From NCBI RefSeq assembly GCF_023503965.1, contig NZ_CP097298.1:3016501-3080500 (forward strand): 64,000 nt of DNA. The letters are read 5' to 3'. This DNA is from Brevundimonas albigilva (GTDB taxonomy: Bacteria; Pseudomonadota; Alphaproteobacteria; Caulobacterales; Caulobacteraceae). The notes under the pieces were generated by a model. That model saw only the letters and a program-made list of their open reading frames with translations. It searched no databases and was not told where the DNA came from. This document shows, in pieces, positions 9,490 to 18,641 of this stretch; position 1 is the stretch's first letter, and every line of letters starts with the position of its first letter. Position numbers and translations under genes: made by a program.

Positions 9490-10650
9490 ATGGCCGAAAC
9501 GCTGCAGGTCGAGATCGTGAAGGCGGAGGCGCTGGACGCCGCCGACACCGCCCTGTGGCGCGCCTGGTCGACAAGCAATCCGGCGCTGAGAAGCCCCTAT
9601 TTTCGCTGGGACTATGCGGAGATCGCCTCGCGGGTCTGTCCCGGCGCGGCGGTGGCGGTGTTCCGTCGCGGGAGGGAGACGGCGGGGTTCTTCCCGCATC
9701 AGCGGCGCGGCGGCTCGGTGCAGCCCCTGGGCGCGCCCATGAACGACTATCACGGCGTGATCGCGCCGATCGGCGAGGAGATCGGCCTGGAGGACGTGGC
9801 GCGCCTGCTGAAGGCGCGCAGGCTGAACGTTCCGGGATGGATCGGCGCGGCGCAGACGGGGGAGGCGCGCACCACGGTCCAGGCGGCGCTTCCGGAAGAG
9901 GGTTTCGACGCCTGGTACGCCGAAAGGCGGACGACCTTCGGCAAGTTCTTCAAGGACAAGGAGCGGGCGCGGCGCAGCCTGGAGGCCGAACTGGGGCCGA
10001 TCACCGTGGCGCACGGTTTGCGCGATCCGGCGCTTCTGGATCATCTGATCGACCTGAAGGCGGCGCAGTATCGGCGCTCGGGCCTGCACGACATCTTCGC
10101 CTGCGGCTGGACGCGCGATCTGCTGCACGCGCTGATGGCCGAGGCGCGGCCCGACTTCGGCGCCTCCCTGGCGACCATGCACGGCGGCGACAAGCTGACC
10201 GCGATCGAGTTCTCGCTGCACGCGGGTCGGCACTACCATTTCTGGTTCCCCGCCTACGAGCCCAGCCTGGCGCGCTGCTCGCCGGGCATACTGTTGAGCA
10301 TGGACACGATGCGTCTGGCCGGAGCGGAAGGGTTCCGAACCTTCGACTTCGGTTTCGAGGGCGAGCACTACAAGAAGTATTTCGTCAACCAGACCCAGAC
10401 GGTGCGCGAGGCCGTGGTGATGCGGCCGGGACTGGGGCGGGTCGCGACCGACGCCCTGGTCGGGGCCCTGGACCGGACCGGGGTTCGCGGCGAAGCCATC
10501 AGGGCGTCGTTGCGGCGGCGATGGGCGACGATCGAGGCGTGCGAGGCCACGCCGGCCGGGCGTCTGCGCGGGGCCGCCGTCGCCGCCCGTTCCGCCGCCG
10601 TCAAGATCGCGGCGCGCCGCAAGGCGCCCGCCCGCGTCGCTCACGCCTGA
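9490..10650 (+). CDS. GNAT-type (BioF2-like / CelD-HfsK type) acetyltransferase
   Basis: 386 aa. It has the double-GNAT fold seen in FemAB, CelD and the holdfast-related HfsK: an N-terminal half with AVFRRGRETAGFFPHQRRG and a C-terminal half with the GRHYHFWFPAYEP, PGILLSMDTMR and FDFGFEGEHYKKYF blocks. Family members acylate polysaccharide or peptidoglycan precursors. The ATG at 9490 is preferred because AAGGAAAG precedes it, although the frame is open further upstream. The downstream cupin gene begins 9 bases after the stop, so the two form an operon. A specific holdfast role is only a possibility. Confidence 0.85.
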   Translation: MAETLQVEIVKAEALDAADTALWRAWSTSNPALRSPYFRWDYAEIASRVCPGAAVAVFRRGRETAGFFPHQRRGGSVQPLGAPMNDYHGVIAPIGEEIGLEDVARLLKARRLNVPGWIGAAQTGEARTTVQAALPEEGFDAWYAERRTTFGKFFKDKERARRSLEAELGPITVAHGLRDPALLDHLIDLKAAQYRRSGLHDIFACGWTRDLLHALMAEARPDFGASLATMHGGDKLTAIEFSLHAGRHYHFWFPAYEPSLARCSPGILLSMDTMRLAGAEGFRTFDFGFEGEHYKKYFVNQTQTVREAVVMRPGLGRVATDALVGALDRTGVRGEAIRASLRRRWATIEACEATPAGRLRGAAVAARSAAVKIAARRKAPARVAHA

Positions 10651-10659
10651 GGAACGATC

Positions 10660-11570
10660 ATGACCGACCGTCGCACCCGCTATCCCGGCCCGATCACGCA
10701 AGCCGCGACGCATCCCCACACCCTGGTCGAGCAGGGCTTTGCGGAGGACGCGGCGCTGGCGGCGACCCTTGACCGCTATCCGCCCGAACTGTTCGACATC
10801 AACTTGTACGACTACGACGAGGCGGGGCAGGTGTCGCTGCGGACGGGCGCGCGCGGCCGGCTGTCGGGCGCCGAGCTTCTGGAGGCTATCAAGCAGGGGC
10901 GGCTGTGGGTCAACCTGCGCCAAGTCGAGACAGGATGGCCCGAACTGTGGAAGGCGGCGATGAAGGAGTTCGCCGCCATCCAGGCCGCCTATCCCGGGAT
11001 GCGGGCGGTCAAGACGGCGGGTCAGCTGATCCTGTCGTCGCCCAAGGCGCGGGTGCCTTATCACTTTGACGCGGCGGGGGTGGTTCTGTTCCATCTGCGG
11101 GGGCGAAAGCGGCTGTTCGTCTATCCGGGCGACGAGGCGCATCTGCCCGAGCGCAACATGGAGCAGGTGGTCGCGCGCCAGACGACCGAGGAGCTTCCCT
11201 ACGATCTGGCGCGTTCGAGCGCGACGCCCAGGTGATGGATCTGGAGCCGGGACGGGCGCTGACCTGGCCGCTCTATGCGCCGCACCGCGTCGAGAACCTG
11301 GACCGCTTCTGCGTCAGTCTGTCGATGGATTTCCAGACCTGGCCGTCGCGGTTCCGAAACGGGGCGCTGTTCACCAATGCGGTCATCCGCAGCCGGGGCG
11401 GCGCCCCGCGTTTCACCGACGGCATGGCCACGCCGGAACTGGCCGCGCGGTGGGCGGCCTCTCTGGCCCTGAAGCGGGCGGGGGCGCTGAAAAGCCGGAT
11501 CGCGCACTTCGAGCGCGACTTCGAGCCGGAGGTCGGCGCGGCGGACGGCGCAGGGGCGCTGGGCCGATAG
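10660..11570 (+). CDS. Cupin/JmjC-like protein (one frameshift)
   Basis: Reconstructed length about 303 aa. The core VPYHFDAAGVVLFHLRGRKRLFVYPG holds an HxD pair typical of Fe(II)/2-oxoglutarate cupins and JmjC-like enzymes, and APHRVENLD could supply the second His. The frame breaks near 11214: GCGCGTTCGAG appears where GCG CGG TTC GAG restores LARFERDAQVMDLEPG, one G lost. Both halves match one continuous family protein. It is co-transcribed with the GNAT gene upstream. The substrate is unknown, and a regulatory rather than enzymatic role is possible. Confidence 0.8.
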
Positions 11571-11577
11571 ACGCGCG

Positions 11578-11605
11578 TTAATTCGAGTTCATGACCTCGA
11601 GTTAA
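11578..11605. promoter_or_regulatory. Inverted repeat upstream of the GIN-domain gene
   Basis: TTAATTCGAG (11578-11587) and CTCGAGTTAA (11596-11605) are reverse complements at 9 of 10 positions around an 8-base spacer. It is one of few AT-rich spots here, 60 bases before the start at 11665. It may be an operator; no protein can be assigned. Confidence 0.35.
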
Positions 11606-11664
11606 AATGACAGGGCCGGCGGGGTGACGCACCTTTTCCTCACATCAGGGAAGGGAAAGCCGTC

Positions 11665-12552
11665 ATGAAATCCGCACTGTTCGCCGCCGCCGCGTCCGCC
11701 GTCGTCGCCGCCTGCGCGGCCGCGCCGGCGACCGCCGCCGAGGTCGAAATCCGCAACGCGGTCGCCCGCGTCGTCGTCATCGTCGAGGATCGCGAAGACG
11801 TCGGGGTCGAAGTCACCCAAGGCGCCTCTCGCCTGCCTCGCATCGAGGTCCAGCGCCGCGGACGCGACGTCAGGATCGACGGCGGATTGCGGCGGGGCGG
11901 CGTGTTCGGCTCGAACGACGGCGTGCGCCGCTGCGACAACGGCCCGTCCAGCGCGCGCCAGCCGGGCGAGGGCGCGGTGGTCGAGGTGCGCGATCTGGGC
12001 CGCATCCGGCTGGAAGACGCGCCGCTGATCGTCCTGCGGACCCCGCGCGACGTCGACGTCAGCGCCGGCGGCGCCGTCTACGGCGCGGTCGGACGCGGCG
12101 CGCGCTCGGTCGAACTGGGCAGCGGCGGGTGCGGCGACTGGACCGTGGCCAACACCGACGGCGCGGTGGCGCTGAGCGTCGGGGGATCCGGTTCGATCCG
12201 GGCGGGAACCTCTCGGTCGCTGGACGCCAAGGTCGGCGGCTCGGGCTCGATCTTGGCCGGGGCGACGGGCGACCTGGACGCCGCCGTGGGCGGGTCCGGC
12301 AGCGTGCTGGTGGCGCGAGCCGACGGCGCCGGCGACATCTCCATCGGCGGCTCGGGCGACGTGACCGTCCGCGAGGGCCGGATGAGCGATCTTTCAGTGG
12401 CCATCGGCGGCTCGGGCGACGTGCGCTTCGGCGGGACCACGCGCGACCTGAGCGTGGCCATCGCCGGATCGGGCGACGTCAGCGTCGGCGCCGCCACCGG
12501 ACAGGTGTCCCGAACGGTGGTGGGGTCGGGAACCGTGAACATCGGGCGCTAG
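11665..12552 (+). CDS. Secreted GIN-domain (DUF2807-like) protein
   Basis: 295 aa. A signal peptide (residues 1-25, ending ATAA) precedes a secreted protein dominated by a parallel beta-helix-like repeat: VGGSGSI, VGGSGSV, IGGSGDV, IGGSGDV, IAGSGDV, VVGSGTV from about residue 170 to the end. This is the pattern of the 'putative auto-transporter adhesin, head GIN domain' family. The function is unknown; a surface or periplasmic scaffold role is plausible. The repeats are degenerate at the DNA level. A strong terminator follows. Confidence 0.85.
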   Translation: MKSALFAAAASAVVAACAAAPATAAEVEIRNAVARVVVIVEDREDVGVEVTQGASRLPRIEVQRRGRDVRIDGGLRRGGVFGSNDGVRRCDNGPSSARQPGEGAVVEVRDLGRIRLEDAPLIVLRTPRDVDVSAGGAVYGAVGRGARSVELGSGGCGDWTVANTDGAVALSVGGSGSIRAGTSRSLDAKVGGSGSILAGATGDLDAAVGGSGSVLVARADGAGDISIGGSGDVTVREGRMSDLSVAIGGSGDVRFGGTTRDLSVAIAGSGDVSVGAATGQVSRTVVGSGTVNIGR

Positions 12553-12578
12553 AACCCGAGTCTCTCCGCCGCGAGAGG

Positions 12579-12614
12579 AAAGGCCCCCGGTCGTGGAACC
12601 CCGGGGGCCTTTTT
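12579..12614 (+). terminator. Intrinsic terminator after the GIN-domain gene
   Basis: 12-bp stem AAAGGCCCCCGG / CCGGGGGCCTTT with a 10-base loop and a T run. The A run on its 5' side means it could also work in the opposite direction. Confidence 0.85.
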
Positions 12615-12640
12615 CATGCGCGGCGCGAAGCGGGCAAAGG

Positions 12641-12668
12641 AAAACCCCGGCGGATCGCTCCGCCGGGG
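12641..12668 (-). terminator. Intrinsic terminator of the outer-membrane protein gene
   Basis: Read on the minus strand: perfect 10-bp stem CCCCGGCGGA / TCCGCCGGGG with tetraloop GCGA, then TTTT. It lies 34 bases after the stop of the gene at 12702-13454. Confidence 0.85.
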
Positions 12669-12701
12669 CCGTGACATTTCAGGTCTTGGCGAAGCCGAGG
12701 C

Positions 12702-13454
12702 TTACAGGCCGCCCAGGACGCTCGCGATCGACGAGACGTTCAGGCCGGCGCCGGCGCGATCGCGCGCCTGCAGGCCGCCGCCGAAGCTGTAGCGCAGACC
12801 CAGCGACCAGGTGTCGACGTCGATCGAGTCGATGTCGGCGCGGGTGTAGCCGGCGGCGACCGAGAAGGGCGTGCCGGTGAACTCGTATTCGCCGCCCACG
12901 CCGTAGGTCCAGGCGTCGACGTCGCCGAGCTGGGCGTCCACGTTGTTGTAGCTGACGCCGGCGTTCAGGCGCAGGTTCGGCATCACGTAGAAGGCGGCGT
13001 CGCCGCCGACGGTCCAGATGTCGGCGTCCAGGTCGTCGGCCGAGGTGTAGGCGACCACGCCCGTCAGGGTCGAACCGGCCAGATACTTCTGGGCTTCGGC
13101 GCCGACCGTATAGACGGTGTCGCCCGAGCCGATGCCGTTGCCGGCCACGAAGCCGCCGACGCGAACGTCGCCGGCGACCAGGGTGGTCAGGTGGGCGGCG
13201 GCGGCGCCGGTGGTGTCGTCCTCGCCATAGGCCTTGGCGTAGTCGATGGCGCCGTTGAAGGTCACGGTCCAGTTGTTGGCCGGGATGGCGACCGTGCCGT
13301 CCACGGTCCAGACGTCGGCGTCGAAGTCGTCGCCCGCGATTTCGACCGACGGGTTCGAATAGGTCAGGCCGACCGAACCGACGGCGTCCTGAGCCAGGGC
13401 CGGAGCGGCGAACAGGGCGGCCGCGGCGGCCGAGGCGAGAAAGAGCGTCTTCAT
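12702..13454 (-). CDS. Outer-membrane beta-barrel (porin-like) protein
   Basis: 250 aa. A clear signal peptide ends at ALA|Q (residues 1-21). The mature part alternates short amphipathic strands with Asp/Gly-rich turns; repeated elements such as DFDADVWTVDGTV, DLDADIWTVGGDA and DVDAWTYGVGGEY suggest strand-hairpin duplication. The last strand LGLRYSFGG before a short tail is barrel-like. Start ATG at 13454 follows AAGGA. This type is common in Caulobacterales; transport specificity cannot be inferred. Confidence 0.8.
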   Translation of the reverse strand: MKTLFLASAAAAALFAAPALAQDAVGSVGLTYSNPSVEIAGDDFDADVWTVDGTVAIPANNWTVTFNGAIDYAKAYGEDDTTGAAAAHLTTLVAGDVRVGGFVAGNGIGSGDTVYTVGAEAQKYLAGSTLTGVVAYTSADDLDADIWTVGGDAAFYVMPNLRLNAGVSYNNVDAQLGDVDAWTYGVGGEYEFTGTPFSVAAGYTRADIDSIDVDTWSLGLRYSFGGGLQARDRAGAGLNVSSIASVLGGL

Positions 13455-13716
13455 TGTTTTTTCCTTGGAAGTCTGACCCGAGTGGGAGCTCGGGGAGGCG
13501 GCTGCTATCAGGCCGCGGCCGAAGCTGTGCCTTGAATCGGCGCCGGCTACATTGTTCGTGCACGGATGTTGTCGATCCGCCACGCATTGTGGCCAAGAGG
13601 TGTTCCCGTTTCGGGGTTATTCGGGCGAAACGGTTAAAGGCCGGCAATCCGGCGCATTGTCCTTGCTTGGCGGCCGAGCTTGACCGCGGCCGGCGATCAT
13701 GTGTGATGGCCGCGTC
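13455..13716. other. Non-coding stretch, no gene seen
   Basis: Between the divergent outer-membrane protein gene and the B12 riboswitch. It should hold the promoter of the minus-strand gene and that of the riboswitch transcript; I see no convincing -35/-10 pair or gene in it. Confidence 0.5.
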
Positions 13717-13904
13717 GAGGTTCTGCGCGCGGCTTTCGGACTGCGTGGAGCTAAGAGGGAAGCCGGTGCGACGCCTTTGTGCATCAACGCCGGCGCTGCC
13801 CCCGCAACTGTGAGCGGCGAGCCGAAGGTCCATCTCGTGTCACTGGGGTTCGCCCCGGGAAGGCCGGACCGGAAGCCGTGACCCGCGAGCCAGGAGACCT
13901 GCCC
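13717..13904 (+). promoter_or_regulatory. Cobalamin (adenosylcobalamin) riboswitch
   Basis: All conserved blocks of the cobalamin aptamer occur in order: AGAGGGAAGCCGGTG near 13754, GCTGCCCCCGCAACTGT (B12 box) at 13794-13810, CACTGG near 13840, GGGAAGGC at 13857-13864, and CGCGAGCCAGGAGACCTGCC ending about 13904. A short P1 can form between AGGT at 13718 and ACCT at 13897. It normally lowers expression of B12 uptake or biosynthesis genes when B12 is abundant. A 7-bp hairpin (13997-14003 / 14016-14022) next to the first downstream ATG may be the expression platform. Confidence 0.95.
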
Positions 13905-14027
13905 CGACAGATAACGTCCTCCGGCGGGGTGTCCGGTCAGGCCGCCTGTGCGCCGCCGGATCGATCGTCCGCGCCGGCGTTCGTGCGTCCCTGCCTGAAG
14001 CCTCGCCATCAGCACAGGCTTCGAAGA

Positions 14028-14075
14028 ATGACCGCCTTTCAAACATCCGAACCCGCCCGGGCCGCGACGACGTGA
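14028..14075 (+). CDS. Possible 15-codon leader ORF downstream of the riboswitch
   Basis: ATG at 14028 opens MTAFQTSEPARAATT and stops at 14073-14075, where the TGA overlaps the GTG start of the thioesterase (GTGA). It sits directly behind the possible expression-platform hairpin. It could be a leader peptide that couples translation, a remnant of a deleted riboswitch-controlled gene, or chance. Confidence 0.3.
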   Translation: MTAFQTSEPARAATT

Positions 14076-14814
14076 GCGTGACCCTGATCGACATGGTGTT
14101 CCCGGGAGACGCCAACCATCACGGCACCCTGTTCGGAGGCGTCGGACTGGCGCACCTGGACAAGGTCGCCTTCCTGGCCGCGGCGCGCCACGCCCGCCGA
14201 CCGACGGTGACGGCGGGCTGCGAGCGGATCGACTTCGCCGCGCCCGCCCGGATCGGCGAGATGGCGGAGGCCACCGGCCGGGTGGCGCGCGTGGGCCGCA
14301 CGTCGATGGGCGTGGAGGTCGAACTGTGGGCCGAGGCGCCGGTCAGCGGCGAGCGCCGGCTGTGCACGCGCGGCGTCTTCAACATGGTGGCGCCGCGAGA
14401 GGCGGGGCAGGGCGACCTGCCGCCCCTCGCGGGGCATGACGCGGCCGAGGACGGGGGTGGCTCAGGACCGCCGAAATGGTCTTTCCCGCCTGGACCAATC
14501 ACTACGGCACGCTTTACGGAGGGGACGCCCTGAAGCTGATGGGCAAGGCGGCCTTCATCTGCGCCACGCGTCGCGCGCGCCGCGTCATCGTCATGGCCGC
14601 GACTAATCGGATCGACTTCACCTGTCCCATCAGAGAAGGCGACATGGTGGAGATGGCCTCGCGCCCGACGCGGGTCGGACGCACCTCGGTCACGGTCGAG
14701 GTGGAGCTGTGGGGCGAGGACCTGCGGACCGGCGAACGACGCCGCGCGGCCGCCGCAGAGTTCGTCATGGTGGCGGTGGACGAAGGCGGGCGACCGACGC
14801 CGATCGCGGCCTGA
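14072..14814 (+). CDS. Double-hotdog acyl-CoA thioesterase (one frameshift)
   Basis: Two hotdog domains in tandem, each opening with the same block: MVFPGDANHHGTLFGG (first) and MVFPAWTNHYGTLYGG (second), followed by RIDF and VEVELW strands. The domains lie in different frames; one missing G in the run at 14453-14457 restores a continuous protein of about 247 aa. Such proteins hydrolyse acyl-CoA to free acid and CoA. The GTG at 14072 overlaps the stop of the 15-codon ORF. It is the first real gene after the B12 riboswitch, an unusual target. Confidence 0.82.
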
Positions 14815-14844
14815 GAATTCCCGATGGGGCCTCGCTTTCGGCGC

Positions 14845-14873
14845 TTGACGAAATCGGAATCGGTAGGCATAAG
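14845..14873 (+). promoter_or_regulatory. Promoter of the S10 ribosomal operon
   Basis: TTGACG (14845-14850) and CATAAG (14868-14873) with a 17-base spacer, in the gap before rpsJ. The same elements recur before rpsM (TTGACG, TATAAG) and the phasin gene (TTGACC, CATAAG), which supports a housekeeping sigma-factor promoter. Confidence 0.65.
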
Positions 14874-14897
14874 CCGCCACTCTTGTTGGACCGGCTG

Positions 14898-15087
14898 TGC
14901 ACTTCGGTGCAGACGCGGTTCGCAGGAACGACCTAAGTACCTGTTCTTTGCAGCTTCTTGGGACTTCACGGCCTTCGCGGGCGACTGCGTGGGCCGATCG
15001 TTTTTGCGGATTGCGTACCCTGAGGGCCTCGTGCCCGAAGGCCTTCGGTCTTTGAAATGGTTCACAGGGACGCGGTCCTCCGACCGC
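14898..15087 (+). other. Structured 5' leader of the S10 operon
   Basis: The roughly 230-base leader contains a TGCAC-TTCG-GTGCA hairpin (14898-14911) and a GCGGTC-CTCC-GACCGC hairpin (15072-15087) just before the rpsJ Shine-Dalgarno GGAAG. No open frame fills it. It may mediate ribosomal-protein feedback, but no known L4-type leader structure is evident. Confidence 0.4.
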
Positions 15088-15106
15088 ATTGGAAGTAAGC
15101 ACCGAT

Positions 15107-15412
<306 letters not shown>

Positions 15413-15433
15413 AGAAGAAAGAGGCGGGATCCG

Positions 15434-16195
15434 ATGCGCACGGGCGTGATCGCCAAGAAGCTGGGCATGACCCGCGTGTTCGCCGATGACGGCGCGCACG
15501 TTCCGGTCACTGTGCTGCAGCTCGACGGCTGCCAAGTCGTCGGCCAACGTACCCAGGAGCGTGACGGATACGTCGCTCTCCAGCTGGGCGCTGGCGTAAA
15601 GAAGGCCAAGAACACGGCCAAGGCCCAACGCGAAGTCTTCGCGAAGGCCGAGGTCGAACCCAAGGCCTATGTCACCGAGTTCCGCGTCGACGCGGACGCT
15701 CTGCTGGACGTGGGCTCCGAACTGTCGGCCGACCACTTCCTGGTCGGCCAGAAGGTCGACATCCAGGGCGAGACCATCGGTAAGGGTTTCTCCGGCGCCA
15801 TGAAGCGCTGGAACTTCGGGGGCTTGCGCGCCACCCACGGCGTGTCGGTGTCGCACCGCTCGCACGGTTCGACGGGTAACCGTCAGGACCCGGGCCGCAC
15901 CTTCCCCGGCAAGAAGATGGCCGGCCACTACGGCACGGAAATCGTCACCACCCAGAACCTGACCATCGTCCGCGTGGACGCCGAGCGGGGCCTGATCCTG
16001 GTCAAGGGCGCCGTCCCGGGCCACGACGGCACCTACGTCAAGGTTCGCGACGCCATCAAGAAGGCCCGTCCGGCCGACGCCCCGTTCCCGGGCGCCGTCA
16101 AGTCGGCTGGCAAGTCCAATGGGGCCGCTCAACCCGCCGAGACGCCCGCTGAAGAAGCGCCGGCCGTCGAAGCGACCGAAGGCGGTGAAGCGTAA
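15434..16195 (+). CDS. rplC: 50S ribosomal protein L3
   Basis: 253 aa, beginning [16 protein letters not shown], with the long loop reaching toward the peptidyl-transferase centre ([28 protein letters not shown]). It initiates 50S assembly on 23S rRNA. The last 35 residues form an Ala/Glu/Pro-rich tail longer than in E. coli L3. The stop TAA shares its last base with the rplD start. Confidence 0.97.
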   Translation: MRTGVIAKKLGMTRVFADDGAHVPVTVLQLDGCQVVGQRTQERDGYVALQLGAGVKKAKNTAKAQREVFAKAEVEPKAYVTEFRVDADALLDVGSELSADHFLVGQKVDIQGETIGKGFSGAMKRWNFGGLRATHGVSVSHRSHGSTGNRQDPGRTFPGKKMAGHYGTEIVTTQNLTIVRVDAERGLILVKGAVPGHDGTYVKVRDAIKKARPADAPFPGAVKSAGKSNGAAQPAETPAEEAPAVEATEGGEA

Positions 16196-16833
16196 TGAAA
16201 CTCTCTGTCATCAAGCTCGACGGCAAGGCCGCCGGCGACGTGGAACTGTCGGACGCCGTCTTCGGCATCGCCGACATCCGCGCCGACCTGCTGGCCCGCA
16301 CCGTCAACTGGCAGCTGGCCAAGCGCCGCGCCGGCACGCACAAGGTCCAGACCCGCAACGAGAACTCTCGTACGGGCAAGAAGATGTACAAGCAGAAGGG
16401 CACCGGCGGCGCTCGTCACGGTTCGCGCCGTGCGCCGCAGTTCGTCGGCGGTTCGCGCGCCTTCGGCCCGGTCGTCCGCGACCACGGCTACGACCTGCCC
16501 AAGAAGGTCCGCGCCCTGGCCCTGCGTCACGCCCTGTCCTCGAAGGTCAAGGCCGGCGAGCTGGTCGTGGTCGACGCCCTGTCAGTCAAGGAAGCCAAGA
16601 CGGCCGCCCTGCGCGAGACGTTCGGCAAGCTGGGCTGGACCAAGGCCCTGATCATCGCGGGTCCGGAAGTCGACGCCAACTTCGGCCTTGCCGCCCGCAA
16701 CATCCCGCACATCGACGTGCTGCCGAACGCCGGCCTGAACGTCTATGACATCCTGCGGGCCGACAAGCTGGTGCTGACCAAGGCCGCCGTCGAGGCGATC
16801 GAAGCCCGCTTCAGCGATAAGGAAGCCGCGTAA
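16195..16833 (+). CDS. rplD: 50S ribosomal protein L4
   Basis: 212 aa. The extended loop that lines the peptide exit tunnel is visible around [30 protein letters not shown] in pieces near residues 45-80. In enterobacteria L4 also represses its own operon; whether that holds here is unknown. It overlaps both neighbours by one base (TAATG). Confidence 0.97.
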   Translation: MKLSVIKLDGKAAGDVELSDAVFGIADIRADLLARTVNWQLAKRRAGTHKVQTRNENSRTGKKMYKQKGTGGARHGSRRAPQFVGGSRAFGPVVRDHGYDLPKKVRALALRHALSSKVKAGELVVVDALSVKEAKTAALRETFGKLGWTKALIIAGPEVDANFGLAARNIPHIDVLPNAGLNVYDILRADKLVLTKAAVEAIEARFSDKEAA

Positions 16834-17135
16834 TGGCCGCTCAACCTACCGCCAAGCACTACGACACGATCCTGGCTCCGGTGATCACCGAGAAGGCCAC
16901 GATCCTGTCCGAGCAGAACAAGGTCGTCTTCCGCGTCGCCGACACGGCGTCCAAGGACGAGATCGCCGCGGCGGTCGAAAGCCTGTTCAAGGTCAACGTC
17001 GTCAAGGTCAACACCCTGGTTCAAAAGGGCAAGACCAAGCGCTTCCGGGGCATCCTCGGTCGTCGCGTCGACATCAAGAAAGCGATCGTGACGCTGGCCG
17101 AAGGCCAGTCGATCGACGTCACCACGGGGCTCTGA
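16833..17135 (+). CDS. rplW: 50S ribosomal protein L23
   Basis: 100 aa, with [12 protein letters not shown] near the start and the loop region KGKTKRFRG. It sits at the tunnel exit and forms the docking site for trigger factor and SRP. Start overlaps the rplD stop by one base. Confidence 0.97.
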   Translation: MAAQPTAKHYDTILAPVITEKATILSEQNKVVFRVADTASKDEIAAAVESLFKVNVVKVNTLVQKGKTKRFRGILGRRVDIKKAIVTLAEGQSIDVTTGL

Positions 17136-17139
17136 TCAG

Positions 17140-17976
17140 ATGGCCTTGAAAACCTACAATCCGACGTCGCCGGGCCGCCGCGCCCTCGTGCTGGTCGACC
17201 GGTCCGAGCTCCACAAGGGCCGTCCGGAAAAGTCGCTGACCGAAGGCCTGACCAAGTCGGGCGGTCGCGGGCAGGGCGGTCGCGTGGCCGTTCGCTTCCG
17301 CGGCGGCGGCGCCAAGACCCTGTACCGCAAGATCGACTTCAAGCGTCGCAAGTTCGACGCGGTCGGCACGGTCGAGCGTCTGGAATACGACCCGAACCGC
17401 ACGGCCTTCATCGCGCTGGTGACCTACGAGGACGGCGAGAAGACCTACATCATCGCGCCGCAACGCCTTAAGGCGGGCGACACGATCGTGGCGGGCGAAA
17501 AGGTCGACGTGAAGCCGGGCAACGCCATGCCGCTGCGCTCGATGCCGGTGGGTACGATCATCCACAACATCGAGATGAAGCCGGGCAAGGGCGCCCAACT
17601 GGCCCGCTCGGCCGGCGCCTACGCCCAGCTGGTCGGCCGCGATCAGGGCTACGCCCAGATCCGTCTCGGCTCGGGCGAGCTGCGCATGGTCCTGGACGGC
17701 TGCATCGCCACGGTGGGCGCGGTCTCGAACCCCGACCACATGAACCAGAACCTGGGCAAGGCCGGCCGCAAGCGTCACATGGGCTTCCGCCCGCACGTCC
17801 GCGGCGTGGCCATGAACCCGATCGACCACCCGCACGGTGGTGGTGAAGGCCGGACCTCTGGCGGTCGCACCCCGGTCACCCCGTGGGGCAAGGACACCAA
17901 GGGCACTCGTACCCGCAAGAACAAGGCGACGGACAAGTTCATCATCCGTAGCCGTCACGTGAAGAAGGCTCGCTAA
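17140..17976 (+). CDS. rplB: 50S ribosomal protein L2
   Basis: 278 aa, starting [17 protein letters not shown]. The conserved C-terminal stretch [21 protein letters not shown] contains the His required for peptidyl-transferase activity. It bridges the subunits at domain IV of 23S rRNA. Length and sequence are fully typical. Confidence 0.98.
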   Translation: MALKTYNPTSPGRRALVLVDRSELHKGRPEKSLTEGLTKSGGRGQGGRVAVRFRGGGAKTLYRKIDFKRRKFDAVGTVERLEYDPNRTAFIALVTYEDGEKTYIIAPQRLKAGDTIVAGEKVDVKPGNAMPLRSMPVGTIIHNIEMKPGKGAQLARSAGAYAQLVGRDQGYAQIRLGSGELRMVLDGCIATVGAVSNPDHMNQNLGKAGRKRHMGFRPHVRGVAMNPIDHPHGGGEGRTSGGRTPVTPWGKDTKGTRTRKNKATDKFIIRSRHVKKAR

Positions 17977-17978
17977 GA

Positions 17979-18257
17979 ATGGCCCGCTCCTCCTGGAAAG
18001 GCCCGTTTGTCGACGGGTATCTGCTCAAGAAGGCCGACGCCGTTCAATCGTCGGGCCGCAAGGACGTGATCAAGACCTGGTCGCGCCGCTCCACCATCCT
18101 GCCGCAGTTCGTCGGTCTGACGTTCGGCGTGCACAATGGCCAGAAGCACGTTCCCGTGTCGGTCTCGGAAGAGATGGTCGGCATGAAGTTCGGCGAGTTC
18201 GCCCCGACCCGGAACTTCCCGGGCCACGCGGCGGACAAGAAGGCCAAGAGGAAGTAA
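17979..18257 (+). CDS. rpsS: 30S ribosomal protein S19
   Basis: 92 aa, starting [16 protein letters not shown] and containing [14 protein letters not shown] and [10 protein letters not shown]. It is a 30S head protein contacting S13 and the A-site finger. It is 2 bases after rplB. Confidence 0.98.
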   Translation: MARSSWKGPFVDGYLLKKADAVQSSGRKDVIKTWSRRSTILPQFVGLTFGVHNGQKHVPVSVSEEMVGMKFGEFAPTRNFPGHAADKKAKRK

Positions 18258-18260
18258 CCG

Positions 18261-18641
18261 ATGGCCCAGACCAAGAACTCCCGTCGCGTCGGTGCGACCG
18301 AGGCCCGCGCCAAGCTGGTCAACGTCCGCATCAGCCCGCAGAAGCTGAACCTGGTGGCCGCCTCGATCCGCGGCATGCCGGTCCAGAAGGCGCTGAACGA
18401 GCTGGAATTCAGCCGCAAGCGCATCGCCACCGACGTCCGCAAGGTCCTGTACTCGGCCGTCTCGAACGCCGAGAACAACCACAACCTCGACATCGACAAC
18501 CTGGTCGTCGCCGAGGCCTTCGTGGGCAAGAACCTGGTGATGAAGCGTTTCGCGAGCCGTGCTCGCGGTCGTTCGTCGCGCATCCTGAAACCGTTCAGCG
18601 AGATCACCATCGTGGTCCGCGAAGCCGGCGAGGCCGCCTGA
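18261..18641 (+). CDS. rplV: 50S ribosomal protein L22
   Basis: 126 aa. The C-terminal beta-hairpin that reaches into the exit tunnel is recognisable ([23 protein letters not shown]), the site of macrolide-resistance changes in other bacteria. It overlaps rpsC by one base. Confidence 0.97.
   Translation: MAQTKNSRRVGATEARAKLVNVRISPQKLNLVAASIRGMPVQKALNELEFSRKRIATDVRKVLYSAVSNAENNHNLDIDNLVVAEAFVGKNLVMKRFASRARGRSSRILKPFSEITIVVREAGEAA

Noticed and set aside
12180-12540. Possible CRISPR or tandem DNA repeat in the GGSG-coding region
   Set aside because: Repeats are protein-level glycine motifs with degenerate codons and no constant spacer length.
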